Of a DNA stretch of 64,000 nt, positions 7,508-16,084 are shown in pieces; the stretch's first letter is position 1; each line of letters starts with the position of its first letter. Origin of the DNA: Saccharothrix saharensis (GTDB lineage: Bacteria; Actinomycetota; Actinomycetes; Mycobacteriales; Pseudonocardiaceae); the NCBI RefSeq assembly GCF_006716745.1, contig NZ_VFPP01000001.1, positions 496,001 through 560,000 of the forward strand. Reading direction: 5' to 3'. A model generated the notes under the pieces. The model was not told where the DNA came from and made no database searches. It was given only the letters and a program-made list of their open reading frames with translations. The position numbers and the translations under genes are program-made.

Positions 7508-10504
7508 GTGCGGTTCGGGGTGTTGGGTCCGATGGTGGTGCGGCGTGCGGACGGGTCGGAGGTCCGGGTCGGTGGGCCGCGGTTGCGGGCGTTGTTGGCG
7601 GTGTTGGTGGTGGACGCGGGGCGGGTGGTGGGTGTCGACCGGGTGAGTGAGGCGTTGTACGGGCCGTGTCCGCCGGCGGGGGTGGCGAACGCGATCCAGT
7701 CGCAGGTGTCGCGGTTGCGGGCGTTGCTGGACGTGGAGGTGGAGCGCTCCCCCGCCGGGTATCGGCTGGTGGTGGATCCGGGTGAGGTGGACGTGCTGCG
7801 GTTCGAGGAGTTGGTGGCGCGGGGTCTGCCGGGTGAGGCGTTGGCGTTGTGGCGTGGTCCGGCGTTGCCGGATGTGGGTGACGCGCCGTTCGCGGCGGTG
7901 TGCGTGGCGCGGTGGGAGGAGTTGCGGCTGCGGGCGGTGGAGGAGCACGACGGGGCGTCGGTGGGGTTGTTGCGGGAGTTGGTGGCGGCGCATCCGACGC
8001 GGGAGCGGTTGGTGGCGCGGTTGGTGCGGGTGTTGCACCGGGAGGGGCGGCAGGCGGAGGCGTTGGCGCTGGTGGAGCGGACGCGGCGGGTGTTGGTGCG
8101 GGAGTTGGGTGCGGACCCCTCCCCTGTGTTGGCGGCGGCGCACGGTGAGGTGGTGCGGGGTGAGCGGCCGGCGGCGCGGCGGGTGTTGCCGGCGCAGTTG
8201 ACGAGTTTCGTGGGGCGTGAGGAGGAGGTGCGGCTGGTCGGGCGGGCGTTGGGGTCGTCGCGGTTGGTGACGTTGACGGGTGCGGGTGGTGCGGGCAAGA
8301 CGCGGTTGGCGGTGGAGGCGGCGGCGGTGCGGCCGGGTGAGGTGTGCTTCGTCGATCTGGCGCCGGTGGTGGGTGGGGATGTGCCGCGGGCGGTGATGGC
8401 GGCGTTGGGGTTGCGGGAGGACGGGGTGGCGGCGGTGGCGGATCCGGTGGCGCGGTTGGTGGCGGCGTTGCAGGACCGGTCGGTGTTGGTGGTGTTGGAC
8501 AACTGCGAGCACGTGGTGGAGGACGTGGCGGGGTTGGTGGGTGGGTTGTTGGTGGCGTGTGCGGGGTTGCGGGTGTTGGCGACGTCGCGGGAGGCGTTGG
8601 GGGTGACCGGGGAGGTGGTGCGGCCGGTGGCGCCGTTGGACGTGGGTGGGGTGGGGTCGGCGGCGGTGCGGTTGTTCGCGGATCGGGCGGGGGCGGTGAA
8701 CCCGTCGTTCCGGTTGGATCCGGCGACGGCGGAGGTGGTGGTGGGGATCTGTCGGGCGTTGGACGGGTTGCCGTTGGCGATCGAGTTGGCGGCGGCGCGG
8801 GTGCGGTCGTTGCCGGTGGCGGAGGTGGCGGCGCGGTTGGGTGACCGGTTCCGGTTGTTGTCGCGGGGCAGCCGGTCGGCGGTGGCCCGGCATCGGACGT
8901 TGCACGCGGTGGTGGAGTGGAGTTGGGGGTTGTTGGACGAGGACGAGCGGGTGTTGGCGCGGCGGTTGACGGTGTTCCGGGGTGGGGTGACGTTGGGTGC
9001 CGCGGCGGCGGTGTGCGGGGTGGCGGGGTCGGATGAGGTGTTGCCGTCGTTGGCGGACAAGTCGTTGGTGGAGGTGGTCGGGGACCGGTACCGGATGTCG
9101 GAGACGGTGCGGGAGTTCTGCGCGGCGCGGTTGGTGGAGTCGGGTGAGGAGCGGGAGGTGGTGGGGGCGCACGCGGCGCATTTCGCGGCGTTGGCGGCGC
9201 GGGCGGCGCCGTTCCTGTACGGGGAGGGTCAGTTGGTGTGGTTGGGGCGGTTGGCGGCCGAGCACGACAACCTGGTGGCGGCGTTGCGGTGGGCGGTGGG
9301 GCACGACCGGGCGGTGGCGTTGCGGTTGGCGGCGGATCTGGGGTGGCCGTTGTGGTTGCGGGGGTTGCGGTCGCAGGGTGCGTCGTTGGCGGCGGAGGTG
9401 GTGCGGGCGGTGGGTCCGACGCCGCCGGAGGGGTTGGCCGAGGAGTACTTGTTGTGCCTGGTGAACGCGTCGTCGACGGGGGTGGCGGGGTTGCCGGGGT
9501 CGCCGTCGCCGCGGGAGCTGTGGCCGTCGGGGTTGGCGGGTCCGCCGTCGCGGCCGTTCTTGACGGTGTTGTGGGGTATGGCGCACGGTGCGCCGCGGGT
9601 GGACGTGGCGGGGTTGGCGGTGGTGCGGGAGCGGTTGTTGGGCCCGGATCCGTGGAGCCGGGCGTTGGGTCTGCTGGGGGCGGGGATCCAGTCGCGGTAC
9701 GAGGGGCGGGTGCGGCAGGCGCGGGAGGAGTTCGCGGCGGCGTTGGCGGGGTTCCGGGCCGTGGGTGAGCGGTGGGGTGCGTCGTTGGCGTTGGCGCAGC
9801 TGGCGGGGTCGGCGCGGGAGGACGGGGATCCGGTGGGGGCGGTGGGGTTCCTGGACGAGGCGTTGGCGTTGTCGCGGGAGTTCGGGGCGACCGAGCACAC
9901 GGCGGCGCTGTTGTGCCGCCGGTCGGAGTGGAAGTGCCGGTCCGGTGACCTGGACGGTGCGGCGGCCGACGTGGAGGAGGCGGCGGTGGTGGCGCGGTCG
10001 CAGGGCGCGGTGGAGGCGGTGGCGCAGGCGTGGTTGGGTGCGGCGGAGGTGGCGCGGCGGCGCGGTGACCTGGGTGGTGCGCGGCGGTGGTGCGCGGAGG
10101 CGTTGCGGGTGTGTCCCCGGGGCTGGTTCGGGCCGGAGGAGGTGCGTGCGTCGATCCTGGTGGTGGCGGGGCTGGTGGAGTGGGCGTGTGGTGACCGGGT
10201 GGCGGCGGCCGGGGCGTGGGGGTCGGCGGTGGCGGTGGCGCGGGAGTGGGACAACCGGGTGGTGTTGGCGCGGGTGGTGGACGCGCGGGCGCACGCGGCG
10301 GTGGCGGACGGTGACGCGGCGCGGGCCGCGTTGTTGGCGGGTGCGGCGCGGGGGTTGCGGGGCGGGGGCGCGGTGCTCGACCCGGAGGTGGTGGCGGTGG
10401 AGGCGGCGGCGCGGGAGGCGTTGGGCGTGGCGGTGTTCGGTGAGGTGGTGGCGCGCGGCGCCGCGTTGGGGTGGGACGCGGTCGCCGCGCTGCTCGACGC
10501 GTGA
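7508..10504 (+). CDS. SARP-family transcriptional regulator with NB-ARC ATPase and helical repeats (AfsR-like)
   Basis: 998 aa. Residues 1-95 are an OmpR-type winged helix (FGVLGPMVVRR, NAIQSQVSRLRALLD) and about 100-220 a bacterial transcriptional activation domain (PFAAVCVARWEELRL, PTRERLVARLVRVLHREGR). The NB-ARC module begins near residue 250: Walker A LTGAGGAGKTR, Walker B LVVLDNCEH, then GLPLAIELAAARV. The remainder is TPR-like helical repeats. Such proteins activate secondary-metabolite or accessory genes, but no biosynthetic cluster is adjacent. GTG 7508 follows GGGAGGA by 6 nt. Codons are extremely G-ending. It converges with an alpha/beta hydrolase gene with only 6 nt between the stops. 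Confidence 0.9.
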   Translation: MRFGVLGPMVVRRADGSEVRVGGPRLRALLAVLVVDAGRVVGVDRVSEALYGPCPPAGVANAIQSQVSRLRALLDVEVERSPAGYRLVVDPGEVDVLRFEELVARGLPGEALALWRGPALPDVGDAPFAAVCVARWEELRLRAVEEHDGASVGLLRELVAAHPTRERLVARLVRVLHREGRQAEALALVERTRRVLVRELGADPSPVLAAAHGEVVRGERPAARRVLPAQLTSFVGREEEVRLVGRALGSSRLVTLTGAGGAGKTRLAVEAAAVRPGEVCFVDLAPVVGGDVPRAVMAALGLREDGVAAVADPVARLVAALQDRSVLVVLDNCEHVVEDVAGLVGGLLVACAGLRVLATSREALGVTGEVVRPVAPLDVGGVGSAAVRLFADRAGAVNPSFRLDPATAEVVVGICRALDGLPLAIELAAARVRSLPVAEVAARLGDRFRLLSRGSRSAVARHRTLHAVVEWSWGLLDEDERVLARRLTVFRGGVTLGAAAAVCGVAGSDEVLPSLADKSLVEVVGDRYRMSETVREFCAARLVESGEEREVVGAHAAHFAALAARAAPFLYGEGQLVWLGRLAAEHDNLVAALRWAVGHDRAVALRLAADLGWPLWLRGLRSQGASLAAEVVRAVGPTPPEGLAEEYLLCLVNASSTGVAGLPGSPSPRELWPSGLAGPPSRPFLTVLWGMAHGAPRVDVAGLAVVRERLLGPDPWSRALGLLGAGIQSRYEGRVRQAREEFAAALAGFRAVGERWGASLALAQLAGSAREDGDPVGAVGFLDEALALSREFGATEHTAALLCRRSEWKCRSGDLDGAAADVEEAAVVARSQGAVEAVAQAWLGAAEVARRRGDLGGARRWCAEALRVCPRGWFGPEEVRASILVVAGLVEWACGDRVAAAGAWGSAVAVAREWDNRVVLARVVDARAHAAVADGDAARAALLAGAARGLRGGGAVLDPEVVAVEAAAREALGVAVFGEVVARGAALGWDAVAALLDA

Positions 10505-10510
10505 GCCGGG

Positions 10511-11362
10511 TCAGCGGGGCGGGAAGCCGCGCAGGTGCTCGACGAGGAGTTCCGGGTCGTCCAGCCACGGGAAGTGCCCGGCGGCGGGGTGCTCGACGTA
10601 GGTGGCGCCGGGGATGAGGTCGACGAGTTGGCGCACCAGGTGCGGCGGGGACACGGGGTCGGCGCCGCCCGCGTAGACCAGGACGGGCAGGTCGAGGGCG
10701 GCCAGGGCGCGGCGGGTGTGGCCGGGTCGGAACGCGCCGTCGGCGGAGTAGCCGGCCTGCGCGGCGGGTGAGGCTTCGGCGGGTTCGGCGGCGGCGTGGG
10801 CGCGGGCGCGGTCGTCCCAGCGGCCGTAGAACAGGGGTGCGGCGGCGAGCCGGTTGGCGGGGGTGTCCTCCCCGTCGCTCCAGGCCTTCAACGCGGCCGC
10901 GGCCTGCGCGAACCAGGGCTGGTCGGCGTGGACGCGCAGGTGCTCGCCCCAGTCGGCTTCGGTGGGTGAGGCGCCGATGGCGCGCAGCGCCGGGGTGAGC
11001 AGGATCAGCGACGTGAGCCGGTCGGGGTGCTGTTCGGCGTAGGCCATGGCGATGCCCGCGCCGGCGGAGTGGCCGAGCAGGTCGATCCGCTCCAGGCCCA
11101 GGTGGGCGCGCAGGGCGTCGATGTCGGCGGCGAGCCGGTCGCGCCGGTAGGTGGCCGGGTCGGCGGGGGCGTCGGAGTCGCCGGTGCCGCGGTTGTCCAG
11201 CAGCAGCAGGGTGCGGTGGCGGTGCAGGCCGCCCAGGTCGCCGAGGTAGGTCGAGGCGCGGCCGGCGCCTCCGGGCACGCACAGCAGCGGCGGGCCGTCG
11301 CCGGTCTCGTGGTAGGCCAGGGTGGTGCCGTCGTGGGCGGTGAAGCGGGGCATGCGGGTCAT
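10511..11362 (-). CDS. Alpha/beta-fold hydrolase
   Basis: 283 aa. The alpha/beta hydrolase pattern is complete: oxyanion loop CVPGGAGRAS, strand LLLLDNRGTGDSD, nucleophile elbow LLGHSAGAG (Ser), acid in YAGGADPVSP and His in HPAAGHFPWLDDPE. The arrangement resembles the proline-iminopeptidase/haloperoxidase branch, but the substrate cannot be assigned. No signal peptide is visible, so it is probably cytoplasmic. It is divergent from the small PPOX-type flavoenzyme gene with a 34-bp gap, so the two promoters must overlap. Confidence 0.8.
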   Translation of the reverse strand: MTRMPRFTAHDGTTLAYHETGDGPPLLCVPGGAGRASTYLGDLGGLHRHRTLLLLDNRGTGDSDAPADPATYRRDRLAADIDALRAHLGLERIDLLGHSAGAGIAMAYAEQHPDRLTSLILLTPALRAIGASPTEADWGEHLRVHADQPWFAQAAAALKAWSDGEDTPANRLAAAPLFYGRWDDRARAHAAAEPAEASPAAQAGYSADGAFRPGHTRRALAALDLPVLVYAGGADPVSPPHLVRQLVDLIPGATYVEHPAAGHFPWLDDPELLVEHLRGFPPR

Positions 11363-11396
11363 CCTCTCCCGGGCGGTCTTCTCCTAGGCTGGTGGC

Positions 11397-11858
11397 ATGC
11401 CGAGGATCGCCACCGCCGACACCGTGTCCCGAGACGAGCTGGTCGCGTTCCTGCGGCCCCGCCACCGTGCCCTGCTGGTCACCGCGCGCGCCGACGGGCG
11501 GCCGCAGGTGTCGCCGGTGACGTGCGGGGTGGACGGCGAGGGCCGGGTGGTGGTGTCGACGTATCCGCGGCGGGCGAAGGTCCGCAACGCGCGCCGGGAC
11601 GAGCGGGTGACGCTGTGCGTGCTGTCCGACGACTGGGACGGCCCCTACGTGCAGGTCGACGGCCGTGCCGAGGTGGTGGACCTGCCGGACGCCCTGGAGC
11701 CGCTGGTGGACTACTACCGGTGCGTCGCGGGTGAGCACCCGGACTGGGACGAGTACCGGGAGGCGATGCGCCGCCAGGGCAAGTCCCTGATCCGCGTCAC
11801 GGTCGACCGGTGGGGGCCGATCGCGACCGGCGGCTTCCCGCCCGAGCTGGTGGGCTGA
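11397..11858 (+). CDS. PPOX-class F420-dependent oxidoreductase
   Basis: 153 aa, one split-barrel domain of the pyridoxamine-phosphate-oxidase superfamily. LRPRHRALLVTARADGRPQVSPV is the first strand pair. VVVSTYPRRAKVRNARRD is the phosphate-binding segment seen in the actinobacterial F420H2-dependent group. DGPYVQVDGRAEVV and the closing LIRVTVDRWGPI complete the barrel. Members reduce varied substrates with F420H2; some bind FMN or haem instead, and cofactor choice is inferred from similarity only. The short length is usual for the family. Confidence 0.8.
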   Translation: MPRIATADTVSRDELVAFLRPRHRALLVTARADGRPQVSPVTCGVDGEGRVVVSTYPRRAKVRNARRDERVTLCVLSDDWDGPYVQVDGRAEVVDLPDALEPLVDYYRCVAGEHPDWDEYREAMRRQGKSLIRVTVDRWGPIATGGFPPELVG

Positions 11859-11928
11859 CCCCGCTCCCCCGCATCCGGGGCGTCGCCCGCGGTCGGCCTG
11901 GGTGGTCGGCGGCCTGGGTGGTCGGCGG

Positions 11929-12597
11929 TCAGGCGTGGGCCCGGGCGGTGGCGCACCAGGTGCCGCCCCAGCCGACCGGGTTCTCCAGCAGGGCGAACAC
12001 CGAGCCGGCGGGGTCGGCTACGGCGGCGACGGCGCCGGTGGGGACATCACGGGGGCCGATGAGGACGGTGCCGCCCATGTCGGTGGTCTCGGCGATGGCG
12101 TGGGCGAGGTCGGGGACGGCGAAGTAGCAGGTCCAGCCGCCGGGGGCGGTGAGGCGGCCGGCTACGGGGCGGCGGTCGTCGTCGGCGCCCGCGTCGTAGA
12201 GGGTGAACTCGGCGCCGGGGTCGCGGACCTGCCAGCCCAGTGCGGCGGCCCAGCGGTCGTCGGCGGCCGGGTCGGCCATGAGCTCGACCCAGCACGGCTC
12301 GCCCGGGCGGGGTTGCGGCGCCCACGGGCCGTGCAGGACGCGGCCGGTGTCGACGGCGGCGCCGGGCTCGAGGTCACGGGCCCGCGGTCCGGCGAACACG
12401 ACGCGCCAGCCGGACCCGCCGGGGCGCACGTGGGTGGCGAGGCGGTCGCCGACCCAGCCGGTGAAGGAGCCGTCGGGCTCGGCGATGATCACCCAGCCCA
12501 GCAGGTGGGCGTAGAACTCGGCGATCGGTTCGGGGTTGGTGGTGCTGAGCTCGACGCGGCGGACACCGCGTGCGGGGCTGTCGGGGGTACCGGGCAC
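11929..12597 (-). CDS. VOC family protein (two glyoxalase/bleomycin-resistance-like domains)
   Basis: 222 aa containing two VOC modules. The first starts at RRVELSTTNPEPIAEFYAHL and the second around GEPCWVELMADPAADDRWAA, ending in AVADPAGSVFALLENP. Each has the paired beta-alpha-beta-beta-beta units typical of the fold. Two-domain VOC proteins of this size are common in actinomycetes (27-kDa antigen/hydroxylase-like), where substrates are mostly unknown. Metal ligands cannot be fixed with confidence from the sequence. No operon partner; the 70-bp gap to the PPOX gene carries no clear terminator. Confidence 0.75.
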   Translation of the reverse strand: MPGTPDSPARGVRRVELSTTNPEPIAEFYAHLLGWVIIAEPDGSFTGWVGDRLATHVRPGGSGWRVVFAGPRARDLEPGAAVDTGRVLHGPWAPQPRPGEPCWVELMADPAADDRWAAALGWQVRDPGAEFTLYDAGADDDRRPVAGRLTAPGGWTCYFAVPDLAHAIAETTDMGGTVLIGPRDVPTGAVAAVADPAGSVFALLENPVGWGGTWCATARAHA

Positions 12598-12661
12598 GGC
12601 GGTGGCTTCCCATCGGGGGCTGGGCGGCGGAGATCAGCGGGCAGGGATCAGCGGGCACGGA

Positions 12662-14728
12662 TCAGCGGTTGGAGGAACGCGCCCCATCCTCCGCACCGGC
12701 CATGCGTGGCGACAATGCGCCGTTCGGCCGCTGTGACTGGGCCGACAGCACGTGCGCGAGCGGCAGGGGCCGGCCGAGGTGGAAGCCCTGGCCGATGCCG
12801 ACGTCCAGGCGGACGAGCGCGTCGACCTGGGCGGGGCGTTCGACCCACTCGGCGACGGCGGACAGGCCCAGGCCGCGGGCGATCTGCACGATGCCCGCGA
12901 CCAGGACGGCGTCGGTGGAGCGTTCGTCGATGCCGCGCACGAACTCGCCGTCGATCTTGATGCCGGTGATGGGCAGGTGCTTGAGGTGGACGAACGAGCC
13001 GAACCCGGAGCCGAAGTCGTCGAGGATGATCCGGCAGCCGAACCCGCGCAGCTGCAGCGCCAGGGCGCGGGCGGCGTCGAGGTTGGTGACCGCGGCGGTC
13101 TCGGTGATCTCCAGGCCGAGCCGGCCGGGCGCGACGCCCGCGGTGGCCAGCCGGTCCAGCACGAACCCGCCGAAGTCCTCGTCCTCCAGGGTGCGGCCGG
13201 AGATGTTGACGTTGAACCGCAGGTCGGGGTCGGGGTGGCCGACCAGGGCGTCGATGGCGGTGGACAGCACCCACCGGTCGATGTCGAGCACCAGGTCGGA
13301 GCGTTCGGCCTCGGGCAGGAACTCAGCCGGCCCCAGGTAGGGGTCCTGGCCGTCCTCCAGCCGCAGCAGCAGCTCGTGGCCCAGGGTCTTGTCGGTGGCC
13401 AGCTCCACCATCGGCATGGCGTGCAGGGCCAGGCCGCCGTGGTCGAGCGCGGCGCGCAGCCGGTCCAGCACGGACACCCGTTTCGCGGTGTCGGCGTAGT
13501 GGCCGGGCTCGTAGACGGTGACCCGGTTGCGGCCGGCGGCCTTGGACGCGTACAGCGCCAGGTCGGCGTTGGCCAGCACGAGCTCCCACGTGTCGCCGGG
13601 GCCGTACTCGGCCACGCCGGTGGAGACCGTGAGGCTGCGGGCCGCGCCCACGAGCGGCAACGCCGCTACGGCATCGCGCAGTCCCTCGGCGACGCGGGCG
13701 GCGTCGGCGGGGGTCGCGCCGGGCAGCACGACGGCGAACTCGTCGCCGCCGAGCCGGCCGATCAGCTGCGACGACGACAGCCGTGACCGCAGCGCGGAGG
13801 CCAGCGTCTTCATCAGCCGGTCACCCACGGCGTGGCCGCGCAGGTCGTTGACGTCCTTGAAGTTGTCCAGGTCCAGCAGCAGCATCGCGCCCGGACCGCC
13901 GCTCGCGAGCTGCCGTTCGAGTTCGCGGGTCACCGCGCGCCGGTTCGCCAGCCCGGTCAGCGGGTCCTGCTCGGCCAGCGCCAGCAGTTCGTCGTGCACG
14001 CGGCGGGCGCGGGTGATGTCGTGCGCGGTGCCCAGCACCCGCAGCGGCGAGCCGTCCTCGTCGGCGACGACCTCGCCGAAGCACTCGAACCACCGCTCCA
14101 CGGTGCCCTCGGCCAGCAGCATGCGGTGGGTGTAGGAGAACCCGGCGCCCGACCGCATGGCCTCTTCCAGGGTGGCCTGGATCATCGCCAGGTCCTCGGG
14201 GTGCACGAGGGCGGCGTAGCCGTCGAAGTCCAGTTCGGTGTCGGGCGAGAACCCGAACATCTCCAGCAGCGTGTCCGACCACACCACGCGGTCCTCGGTG
14301 ACGTGCCACTCCCACGTGCCCATCCGGCCCAGCACCTGCGCGCGGCGCAGCGCGTCGGCCTCGTGGGTGGCCTCCAGTTCCCGGTCCCGCCACGCGGTGA
14401 CGTCCACCACCCGGTACAGCAGCTGCTCGCCCGGTTCGGCGTCCGCGCCGGTGTCGGCGGGGTCGAGGTGCTGGCAGGTGACCTCCAGCCAGCGGTGGCC
14501 CTTGCGGTAGGCGCTGGGGGTGAGCAGCGCCAGGCCCGAGCGGGGCCGTTCCGGCGCGCCGGGCAGCAGCGCGGGCAGCGACCGGCCCACGACGTGGTCC
14601 GCGGGCACGCCGAGGATCTCGGCCAGTGCCGGGTTCACCCAGGCCAGCCTGCCGTTCGCGTCCGTCACACCGAAACCGACGTCGGCCCGGTCGAGCACCT
14701 CGCGGTGCAACGCGCCGTTGCCGTTCAC
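12662..14728 (-). CDS. PAS-GGDEF-EAL protein, cyclic di-GMP turnover
   Basis: 688 aa from GTG 14728 (preceded by GAGGAGGGG). Two PAS domains (GFGVTDANGRLAWVNPAL; RMGTWEWHVTEDRVVW with a PAC-like RVLGTAHDITRAR) precede a GGDEF domain with an intact RLGGDEFAVVLPG. The EAL domain shows ELL in place of EAL (LGHELLLRLEDG), but the other catalytic positions look present: NVNISG, LEITET, LDDFGSGFGS, IKIDGEFVR and VAEWVE. Both cyclase and phosphodiesterase activity are plausible, with the PAS domains as sensors. No transmembrane segment was seen, so it is predicted cytoplasmic. The frame is open upstream to 15094, but that part overlaps the zinc-binding gene. Confidence 0.9.
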   Translation of the reverse strand: MNGNGALHREVLDRADVGFGVTDANGRLAWVNPALAEILGVPADHVVGRSLPALLPGAPERPRSGLALLTPSAYRKGHRWLEVTCQHLDPADTGADAEPGEQLLYRVVDVTAWRDRELEATHEADALRRAQVLGRMGTWEWHVTEDRVVWSDTLLEMFGFSPDTELDFDGYAALVHPEDLAMIQATLEEAMRSGAGFSYTHRMLLAEGTVERWFECFGEVVADEDGSPLRVLGTAHDITRARRVHDELLALAEQDPLTGLANRRAVTRELERQLASGGPGAMLLLDLDNFKDVNDLRGHAVGDRLMKTLASALRSRLSSSQLIGRLGGDEFAVVLPGATPADAARVAEGLRDAVAALPLVGAARSLTVSTGVAEYGPGDTWELVLANADLALYASKAAGRNRVTVYEPGHYADTAKRVSVLDRLRAALDHGGLALHAMPMVELATDKTLGHELLLRLEDGQDPYLGPAEFLPEAERSDLVLDIDRWVLSTAIDALVGHPDPDLRFNVNISGRTLEDEDFGGFVLDRLATAGVAPGRLGLEITETAAVTNLDAARALALQLRGFGCRIILDDFGSGFGSFVHLKHLPITGIKIDGEFVRGIDERSTDAVLVAGIVQIARGLGLSAVAEWVERPAQVDALVRLDVGIGQGFHLGRPLPLAHVLSAQSQRPNGALSPRMAGAEDGARSSNR

Positions 14729-14796
14729 GCGCCCCTCCTCGCCCACCCGCGCGTCATGATGGTCGAGACCACACGCGGTGGGCAAGCCGACACGAT

Positions 14797-15153
14797 TCAG
14801 CGCAACCGCTCCAGACCCCGTGCGGTGTCGACCAGTTCCCCCGCCAGCCGCCGCAGCTCCGCGCCGTCCGCGCCGTCGGCGGCCGCCGTCGCGACGTCCT
14901 CCGCGGCGCACCGCAGCTGGAACAACCGGTCCTGCAGGTCGGCCAGCTCCCCCGCGGACAGCACCACGGCGTCCTCGGGCAGCCCGCCGCGCTGCACGGC
15001 GGCACGGCGTTCGTAGGCGCGTTGCCGGCAGGGCTGCGCGCAGTAGCGGCGGGGCCGCCCGATCCGGCCGCTGTCGGGCAGGCGGCGTCCGCACCAGGCG
15101 CAGTGCCTGGCTTCCTCACGGCGCGCCGCGACGGCCTCGGTCACCAACTCCAT
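14797..15153 (-). CDS. Small zinc-ribbon-like protein, unknown function
   Basis: 118 aa from ATG 15153 (a GTG at 15180 would add nine residues). The N-terminal third has CAWCGRRLP and RRYCAQPCRQRAYERR, a Cys2-Cys2 set expected to bind one zinc, as in small actinobacterial proteins of unknown role. The remainder is an acidic helical segment (LSAGELADLQDRLFQLR) that could form a coiled coil. It lies 68 bp upstream of the GGDEF-EAL gene on the same strand and is divergent from the phosphodiesterase gene. Function is not recognised. Confidence 0.6.
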   Translation of the reverse strand: MELVTEAVAARREEARHCAWCGRRLPDSGRIGRPRRYCAQPCRQRAYERRAAVQRGGLPEDAVVLSAGELADLQDRLFQLRCAAEDVATAAADGADGAELRRLAGELVDTARGLERLR

Positions 15154-15220
15154 GGCGGGCGACGGTATCCCGCTACCCACCGGTCACCCCCGCGCCACGC
15201 CGCCAGGGCAGACTCCGGGT

Positions 15221-15994
15221 GTGACCGAGAACCACCCGTACCTGTCCGGACCGCACCCCCGCGCGTTCGCCCACCGGGGCTGGCACCTCGACGAGCTGGC
15301 GGGCATGGAGAACTCGCTGGCGGCGTTCCGCCGTGCCGCGCGGGAGGGGTACCGGTACCTGGAGACCGACGTGCACGCCACCTCCGACGGGGTGGTGGTG
15401 GTGCACCACGACGCGACGCTGGACCGCACCACCGACGCCACGGGTCCGGTGGCGGCGCAGCCGTGGTCGGCGGTGCGGCGGGCCAACGTCGGCGGCCGGG
15501 AGCCGATCGCCCGGCTGGAGGAGCTGCTGGAGGAGCTGCCCGAGGCGCGGGTGAACATCGACGTCAAGGCCGACTCGGCGGTGGTGCCGGTGCTGGAGGC
15601 GCTGCGCCGGACCGACGCGCTGCACCGGGTGTGCCTGGCGTCGTTCTCCGACAAGCGGCTGGCGCGGCTGCGCCGGCTGGCCGGGCCGGGGCTGCTGACG
15701 TCGATGGGGCCGCGGTCGGCGGGCGCGCTGTGGGCGGCGGGCCGGGTGCCGCTGGTGGGGCTGCCGGTGCGGGGCATGGTGGCGCAGGTGCCGGTGAACC
15801 AGGGCCGGCTGCTCGTGGTCGACGGCCGGTTCGTGCGGGCCGCGCACCGCCGCGGCCTGGAGGTGCACGTGTGGACCGTCGACGACGAGCCGCAGATGCG
15901 GCGCCTGCTGGACCTGGGGGTGGACGGTCTGGTCACCGACCGGCCCGACCGGCTGCGCGACGTGCTGGCCGACCGGGGGGCCTGGGCGGGCTGA
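15221..15994 (+). CDS. Glycerophosphodiester phosphodiesterase family protein
   Basis: 257 aa. AFAHRGWHLDELAGMENSLA (HRG plus the E of EN), YLETDVHATSDGVVVVHHD and TLDRTTDATG form the conserved GDPD active site. VNIDVK is the following metal/phosphate strand and VHVWTVDDEPQMRRLLDLGV the usual C-terminal signature. The enzyme hydrolyses glycerophosphodiesters to an alcohol and glycerol 3-phosphate. No signal peptide is visible. GTG 15221 was chosen because the HRG motif begins 17 residues later, as in relatives. Confidence 0.9.
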   Translation: MTENHPYLSGPHPRAFAHRGWHLDELAGMENSLAAFRRAAREGYRYLETDVHATSDGVVVVHHDATLDRTTDATGPVAAQPWSAVRRANVGGREPIARLEELLEELPEARVNIDVKADSAVVPVLEALRRTDALHRVCLASFSDKRLARLRRLAGPGLLTSMGPRSAGALWAAGRVPLVGLPVRGMVAQVPVNQGRLLVVDGRFVRAAHRRGLEVHVWTVDDEPQMRRLLDLGVDGLVTDRPDRLRDVLADRGAWAG

Positions 15995-16033
15995 CGGGCC
16001 CCGGGTGGCGGGCGGGAGGCCGGTTGGCAACAG

Positions 16034-16055
16034 GTTGGTGGTGATCACCACCAAC
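16034..16055. promoter_or_regulatory. Perfect 22-bp palindrome, probable operator of the MFS gene
   Basis: GTTGGTGGTGA (16034-16044) is followed directly by its exact reverse complement (16045-16055). The only good -10-like sequence, TATACA at 16069-16074, lies 13 bp downstream, so the palindrome would cover the -35 region and a bound dimer should block transcription. The MFS ATG is 29 bp beyond. No regulator gene is adjacent. Confidence 0.55.
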
Positions 16056-16084
16056 GGGTGGCCCGCGATATACAGTCCGCCCCC

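Noticed and set aside
7508-10504. Secondary-metabolite cluster controlled by the SARP regulator
   Set aside because: No polyketide, peptide or terpene synthase or tailoring set is adjacent within the window.
5611-11738. Very long minus-strand open frames (1149 and 1581 codons) opposite ligD, SARP and neighbours
   Set aside because: They are composition shadows: Pro/Arg/Thr-rich strings without domains, antisense to genes with full family motifs.
11885-11935. Two copies of GGCCTGGGTGGTCGGC after the PPOX gene
   Set aside because: A simple two-copy direct repeat in a short spacer, with no further structure to support a function.
12662-15094. GGDEF-EAL protein starting at 15094
   Set aside because: The added part overlaps antisense/same-strand sequence of the zinc-ribbon gene and lacks PAS similarity; GTG 14728 has a strong ribosome-binding site.
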